Below, in pieces: positions 59,183 to 64,000 of a stretch of DNA of 64,000 bases (its first letter is position 1; each line of letters begins with the position of its first letter). The stretch covers positions 125,592,223 to 125,656,222 of the forward strand of contig OZ023269.1 of assembly GCA_964006375.1 (NCBI GenBank). The letters run 5' to 3'. The position numbers and the translations under genes were made by a program. The DNA comes from Tillus elongatus (taxonomy: Eukaryota > Arthropoda > Insecta > Coleoptera > Cleridae). Under the pieces are notes generated by a model. It saw only the letters and a program-made list of their open reading frames with translations. It made no database searches and was not told the origin of the DNA.

Positions 59183-59870
59183 TTAGGATTTGTAGTAAGA
59201 AGGAGATAAAAGGGATTTGAGCTGTGTGTTGGGATGCGGGGAAAGTAAGTAGGTTGCTGAACCATATTGGCTAAAGAATTGCTGACTGCAAAGGCCTCCG
59301 CTGCTCTTCCTTGTGGATCGGTTTTTGAAGATCATAGCCATTCCTTATTATGGACATTGAAGTCACCAAGAATAGTGACCTCGAAGAAAGGATATCCAGC
59401 AATCAGATGGTCGGTTTTTTCAGAAAGGTAGTCAAAGAGCTGGACAAAGCTGTTGTCAGAAGGTGACCGGTAAATGCAACAGATGAATTTAGTTGCAGCC
59501 CTGAGAGAGAGTTTTATCCATAGTATGTCTTTTCTTCCAGCTTCTAAATTGGGGAGTCTGGTGCAGGGTAAATTGCTACGGACGTTCGCGCACACGCCTC
59601 CATGCAATCTAAAGGAAGTAAGGAGCTCATACCCCGGAAAATTAAGGTGATTAGTGGCTGTTTTGGCACTGCTTGAGTTTCGGTGAGGAAAAGGCCTGGA
59701 GGAAATGATGGACGGTGTTCAGGTTAGAATTTAGGCCACATATATTCAAGAAGGATATGTTAAATCTTGATGCTGGCGCCCCCTGTACACCCCTCTCCCG
59801 GAGATCCAAATGGAGAGGTATTTTACCTCCGGAATCTTTTGTACAAGGAGGAGCCATCATCATCTGTGCT
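59183..59870 (-). pseudogene. LINE-B endonuclease N-terminal fragment
   Basis: Minus-strand pieces: FNISFLNICGLNSNLNTVHH near 59770 (the start of the APE-type endonuclease, with the catalytic Asn region), and CMEACAR-like sequence read here as MHGGVCANVRSNLPCTR near 59600. These are followed by KFICCIYRSPSDN and ILGDFNVHNKEWL near 59345 (catalytic DxN). No RT remains. Confidence 0.8.
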
Positions 59871-59915
59871 TATAAGGGAAACCGACTCGTACACCAGAAC
59901 CGGAAACGTCCGTTG

Positions 59916-60007
59916 GGACTTCACCGGCCCCTTTATGTAAAGGGTGGTACCTCCTCGGGCGTGAAAAAATCCTTTACTATCACGTAAAGGAAAAGTCCAC
60001 TACCACC
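59916..60007 (-). ncRNA. Candidate HDV-like fold at LINE-B 5' end
   Basis: P1 GGTGGTA/TACCACC, P2 GGAC/GTCC, P3 TTCCTT/GAGGAG (59992-59987 with 59956-59951), P4 CTTT/AAAG with loop ACAT, then GGTGAA before P2'. Same 92-nt length as the other two copies. Compared with 40959-41050, P3 keeps pairing by exchange of C-G for G-C. Confidence 0.5.
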
Positions 60008-60019
60008 ACCATTCGACGG

Positions 60020-60189
60020 TGAAGCTGAATATAATTGTTATTATGCAAGATACGAGAAAAAAATTGTATATCCTACTTATAGGGTGTCTGGAGCTGCATT
60101 CTACAAAATTATTTTGGCAATCACAGGCTGGCCCATAAGCCGTTGGTGTTACCTACAATTTTTCTGAACATTCCTTATTGCATTTTTAG
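60020..60189 (-). repeat. Rep-D fragment
   Basis: Inverted TATTATGCAAGATACGAGA, CAGGCTGGCCCATAAGC and TCCTTATTGCATTTT. Confidence 0.6.
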
Positions 60190-60317
60190 TGAATTTTTAT
60201 TAAAAAAATTCACTAATAGAGAGGTATCGATGGTGAGACTTTGCAAAAATTCTTTCAAATGAGCGCGAATTAGGACCCCTAGAACCCATATCCGGGGTCA
60301 GTTTGAATTTTATTATG

Positions 60318-60382
<65 letters not shown>

Positions 60383-60650
60383 CCGTCTGATAACTCAAAA
60401 AATAATTAACCGATTTAGATGAAACTCGGCAAGTGCCTTTCTTTTATTAATGGCTTGGATGAGTTCGTTGGCCAGGAAAATCGGACGGGGTTTTCCGGGA
60501 AAATTTTGAGTTTTCTTTAAAAAAAAAATTTTTTTCCCGAAAATTTCGATAAAATTTGGTCTAATATTGCTTTGGGAAATACGTAACTATGTGCCAAAAT
60601 TCAGCTTTCTAGGGTTACAGAAAATTGAGCTATTCAAATTTGAAACATTT
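60190..60650 (+). repeat. Rep-A copy
   Basis: Forward hairpin AGTGAATTTTTATTA...AAAAAATTCACTAATAG, GACCCCTAGAACCCATATCC, TA tract 60321-60378. The arm starts GTATCCGTCTGATAACTC. Confidence 0.75.
60321..60378. repeat. (TA)n microsatellite inside Rep-A
   Basis: Pure TA tract. Confidence 0.95.
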
Positions 60651-61022
60651 ATGTTTAAATCATAAGTATGTGGTTGCTGTTGGTTAGTCAATGCTTTTCT
60701 TATTGACTCATGAAATTCATTTGTAAGTTTCCGAGAAATGTCAATAATACTGAATTCACTGATTGTTAATCATTGGAAGCATTTACGATTATATATAACC
60801 CTATTGTAATGTATTATCATTTATCACCTCTGTAGTATAATTATTTTTGCCTTACAACTCGCAGCGTTTTTAGTCAATTGTTGTTATTAATAGTCAATAG
60901 TTTCTTTCCGAATACACAAACCTTCCATTGACTTCTGCTTCTGCCGCTGTTACAGTCCTTTTATTTAGAGCTAGAGTTCTAACCACTCATACAAACAGTG
61001 TTTTTTAACCACGTGGCTGGGC
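60651..61022. other. No gene recognised
   Basis: AT-rich spacer between Rep-A and Rep-E. Confidence 0.4.
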
Positions 61023-61245
61023 GACTGACCGAATTCATTCCCAGTTGCTGTTGATTTACTCATATTCTCTTAATATGTTTGAAGATGTGGTGTCTACTTC
61101 ATTCCAAGTCACTATTAACCGACTATTTATGAAATCAAATAAGTAAATTAAATCGATTGTCATAAAATATGTAGTGTATTAAGACAAGGGAAAAAGAAAT
61201 AAAACATACATAACTGTGCACATTTTGATTATATTTTAGGGTGCT
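61023..61245 (+). repeat. Rep-E copy 2
   Basis: Matches 23766-24003 in the same orientation and ends at the same TTTTAGGGTG. Confidence 0.85.
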
Positions 61246-61313
61246 TGAGAGAGGTATTGTCACAGCATAATATCTTATTAAAGTTCATTTGTAAATAGGT
61301 TTAATTTTTATAT

Positions 61314-61316
<3 letters not shown>

Positions 61317-61401
<85 letters not shown>
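61317..61401. repeat. (TA)n microsatellite
   Basis: Pure TA tract after a TTTTTATATGTTTATA lead-in. Confidence 0.95.
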
Positions 61402-61404
<3 letters not shown>

Positions 61405-61799
61405 AACTCAAAAAATAATTAACCGATTTCGATGAAACTTGGCAAGTGCCTGTCTTTTATTAATGGCTTGGATGAGTTCGTTATCCAGAAAAATCAGACG
61501 GGGTTTTCCGGAAAAATTTTGAGTTTTCTTTCGAAAAAATTTTTTTTCTCCGAAAGTAACAGAGCTGTTTCAATGAAATTTACTATATATGTTGCCTCAA
61601 CCTTACTACGTACCAAAATTCAACTTTCTAAGTTTAGAGAAAATTGAGTTATTCACATTTTAAATTTTCTTTCGAAAAAAATTTTTTTCTCCGAAAATTA
61701 CAAAGTTATTTTAATGAAATTTTGTGGATATCTTGGCTTAGAAAAAACCTTACTACGTATTGAAATTAAACTCTCTAAGTTTATAGAAAATTGAGTTAT
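61402..61799 (+). repeat. Rep-A long arm, with internal duplication
   Basis: Begins TGATAACTCAAAAAATAATT. The TTTTCTTTCGAAAAAA...TTTTTTTCTCCGAAA block occurs twice (about 61520-61555 and 61665-61700). It runs into Rep-B ends. Confidence 0.65.
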
Positions 61800-61856
61800 T
61801 TAAATTTGAAGCATTTAATAAAAATTCACTACCATAACGCACTTGCTGCATCCCGA
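61800..61856 (-). mobile_element. Rep-B terminal fragment
   Basis: CACTACCATAACGCACTTGC followed by TGCATCCCGAG. Only one terminus is present. Confidence 0.6.
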
Positions 61857-61900
61857 GTTTTTTGCATTTTTGATTCAAATATGATGCATGTACAAAAAAA

Positions 61901-62210
61901 AATCCAGACATAGTATGTGCGTTTTGGTAGCGAATTTTTATTAAATGCTTCAAATTTCAATAACTCATTTTGCTATTAACCCAGGGTTTGTTGGCTAGGA
62001 AACCAGTTTTCTCGGAAAGATTTAAAGTTTTTTTTGGAAAAATTTTTGTACGGTTTCAAACAATAAGTTATTTTGATAAAATATGGTACATTGTTTCTGC
62101 TACATATGTTATACCGGTTAGCAGATTGATGCCTGCTTGCATTAAAGAGACATATAAAAAACATTTTAATGAAAATTCACTTCCATAACGAACTAGCAGC
62201 GTTCAGACTT
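61901..62210 (-). mobile_element. Rep-B copy, inverted, diverged
   Basis: Starts AATCCAGACATAGTATGTGC, ends CCATAACGAACTAGCAGCGT. Confidence 0.65.
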
Positions 62211-62977
62211 TTTCTTCAAAAGTAAATCACAACGATAAATCAATAGGTATATTGATTTGTGGAATGTAAATAAAAATCAGCTGGCATTTTCAGGTCTTGG
62301 TTAGACCCGGATAAGATAACGCTAGCCTATCTGCCAGCGTACAGAAGTGCCAATTGAGTTGGAATGGATTACTAATGGTAATGTTATTAATTAGATATCG
62401 ATGTAATTATACTATGCTGTAGGGAATTGTTTATAAACTTACAATTGCTGATCAATTTAATAACTGTTTTGTGATCACTCAACTATTAAATACGATTTTT
62501 GACTTGCGAATTTAACAAAAGGTGCGGAACACGTTACACTCACGTACGCTCTCGTTCACTCTTCACCGGTTGTATTATTGATATAATTTTGCTTAATTAA
62601 TATTGGAAGTTTTGTTTGTTTGCGTTTATCGAAATCCCTGATAGATTTTATGGTTGGAGCCGGTGGGGTTGTATTGAAAACAAAAGTCTCGAATGCTAAT
62701 GAAACACGTTCGATTCAAACCGCGACCCTTTAGAAATTAAATAAATGTTATTGTTTCAAATGTGCTTTTCATTTGCGTACATCAAAATAGGTAGGAGAAT
62801 ATACCAATCATTTGTCATTAGTTATTAGATGAAGTGTTAAGCATATTGAGAAGCCTTGTTTATTTACAATTCAAAATTGTTATTATAATGATTGATAACC
62901 GAAAATTTCACTATGAGATAATTCAATCAAATCAACAATACCGTGCCAACCATTAAATTAAACTATATAATCGGATA
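62211..62977. other. No gene or named repeat recognised
   Basis: AT-rich. Nothing recognised. Confidence 0.45.
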
Positions 62978-62986
62978 TAACACTGG

Positions 62987-63347
62987 TCGTGTGTGTGTGT
63001 TTTGTCTTTTTAACGTCGGACTATTTCCGCGACTATGGCCAATCATCGACGCCAGGGAGCAGTTTCACCTCACTATCCTGGAAATGTTGCCAAACCCATA
63101 CCTTTATGTAAGGCGGGTAGGGATCTTTAACGTGCCCAACATCGCATAGACACGGGACCGACGGCTTTACGCCCCCTCCGAAGGGCGGAACGTGCAGATA
63201 TTCAACTTGCTCAAATACAATGCCAGAACCTTGGTTGATGTTAATGTTACAGTTTGTACTGAAAAAGTGAAAGGAGTACCCTGGGATCGAACCCAGTATC
63301 CTTCGGTTCAGAGACACACGTTCTTACCCCTGAACCACCGAGGTTAT
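62987..63347 (-). mobile_element. tRNA-derived SINE, copy 2
   Basis: 361 bp on the minus strand, flanked by an imperfect 9-bp duplication (TAACACTGG at 62978-62986 and TAACGCTGG at 63348-63356). Head with GGTTCAGGGGTAAGAACG and GGGTTCGATCCCAGG; body with CCCTTCGGAGGGGGCGTAAA; tail of T/(GT)n on the plus strand. Same family as 52568-52930. Confidence 0.85.
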
Positions 63348-63356
63348 TAACGCTGG

Positions 63357-63573
63357 TTAAATCTAGTTTCGAAGTGAATATTTTAAACTGCTGAAATTCA
63401 CTATTATGACAAATAGATAAATGGTCGAAAATCCAAACTTCTCTGTAAGAACATACGGCCCAATTAGTTAATATACAGGATGATTTTAAGTTTGTATACG
63501 GTTCGATGCAAAAAATGTTTAATATTTCGTAAATTGGTTACTAAGAAGAAACATTTTAAAACAACAAACGGCA
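63357..63573. other. Unique spacer
   Basis: Nothing recognised between the SINE and LINE-B. Confidence 0.4.
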
Positions 63574-63665
63574 GGTGGTAGAGGACTTTTTCTTTACATG
63601 ATAGTAAAGGATTTTTTCACGCCTGAGGAGGTACCACACTTCAGATCAAGGGGCTGGTGAAGTCC
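63574..63665 (+). ncRNA. Candidate HDV-like fold at LINE-B 5' end
   Basis: P1 GGTGGTA (63574-63580) pairs with TACCAC (63632-63637), losing only the end pair. P2 is GGAC/GTCC (63583-63586, 63662-63665). P3 is TTTCTT/GAGGAG (63589-63594, 63625-63630), where the third pair becomes a U-G wobble. P4 is CTT/AAG. Same 92-nt length and same GGTGAA before P2' as the other copies. Confidence 0.45.
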
Positions 63666-64000
63666 CAACGGACGTTTCCGGTTTTGGTTTATGAGTCGGT
63701 TTCCCTTATAAACAAAAATGATGATGGATCCTCCTTGTACATAAGATTTCGGAGATAAAATACCCCACCATTCAAATCTTCGGTAGAGGGGTGTGCAGGG
63801 GGCGCCGGCATCAAGATTTACCATATCCTTTACGAATATATGTGACCTGAATTCTAACCTGAACTCCGTCCACCATTTCCTCCAGGCCAATAAGCCCCAA
63901 CTGCTCTTCCTCACCAAAACCCAAATAAGTGCCAAAACATCTACTAATCACCTTAATTTCCCGGGTTATGAGCTCCCTGCCTCCTTTAGATTGCATGGAG
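63574..64000 (+). mobile_element. LINE-B 5' end, cut by window edge
   Basis: Plus-oriented start GGTGGTAGAGGACTTTT followed by the 5' region and the beginning of the endonuclease frame (CCATATCCTTTACGAATATA region near 63820-63840), matching 40559-41050. The rest lies beyond the window. Confidence 0.8.

Larger units (their letters stand above)
59108..60007 (-). mobile_element. LINE-B, internally deleted copy
   Basis: Keeps the 3' end (59108 to about 59182, matching 38031-38107) and the 5' end with part of the endonuclease (about 59183-60007, matching 40235-41050). Roughly 2.1 kb are missing between them. The 5' structure at 59916-60007 is well preserved. Confidence 0.8.

Overview
This window looks like a stretch of a large, strongly AT-rich, repeat-packed invertebrate genome, most probably an insect. 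The evidence is the repeat content: Jockey/CR1-group and RTE-type LINEs, a Penelope-like element, an env of the insect errantivirus/baculovirus F type, a Tc1/mariner-superfamily transposase, tRNA-derived SINEs, and more than twenty (TA)n tracts of about 60-200 bp. I see no convincing host protein gene, rRNA or functional tRNA gene. The only intact long coding regions are the two ORFs of one RTE-type LINE (19452-20210 and 20282-23302). Nearly all other long open frames are broken transposon ORFs, antisense shadows or (IY)n translations of TA tracts.

Repeat names used here are working labels. Rep-A is a hairpin-ended repeat (terminal AGTGAATTTTC...GAAAATTCACT hairpin, then a conserved ~100 bp block with CTAGGCCCCCTAGAACCCAT, then a (TA)n tract, then a long arm that can carry a tRNA-like module). 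Rep-B is a ~310 bp element with terminal inverted repeats (GCAGCAAGTGCGTTATGG type). Rep-C and Rep-D are longer AT-rich modules linked to Rep-A/Rep-B. Rep-E is a ~225 bp repeat present twice. LINE-B is a ~3.0 kb LINE with one complete-length but broken copy and several fragments.

Layout. 1-1692: decayed Jockey-type LINE. 1755-2383: Penelope-like 3' end. 4086-5850: second decayed Jockey-type LINE. 6000-13430: Rep-A/B/D mosaic, containing a tandem ~305-nt unit with two hammerhead ribozymes (7385-7915) and an 87-bp satellite. 14255-17290: Penelope-type hammerhead sequence and more Rep-A/B/D. 17955-23500: LINE-B fragment, then the intact RTE inserted in the TA tract of a Rep-A copy. 23500-31000: Rep-A/B/C mosaic with a LINE RT piece at 28.1-28.7 kb. 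30988-33810: env fragment fused to LINE-B. 38031-41050: complete-length LINE-B, followed by a LINE RNase H remnant. 42910-54700: several hammerhead-bearing and palindromic Penelope-like pieces, LINE-B, and a SINE. 55002-56287: split transposase. 59108-64000: internally deleted LINE-B, a second SINE copy, and a LINE-B 5' end cut by the window edge.

The most interesting theme is small self-cleaving RNA structure coupled to retroelements. There is a tandem hammerhead 'retrozyme' with a predicted 305-nt circle-sized monomer; several Penelope-type hammerheads, all with self-complementary stem III sequences; and a hepatitis-delta-like nested fold at the 5' end of all three LINE-B copies that retain that end, supported by a compensatory base change. 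The retrozyme, the RTE and the Penelope fragment all abut or sit inside TA microsatellites, in three cases inside the TA tract of the same Rep-A family, which suggests that these tracts act as insertion sites.
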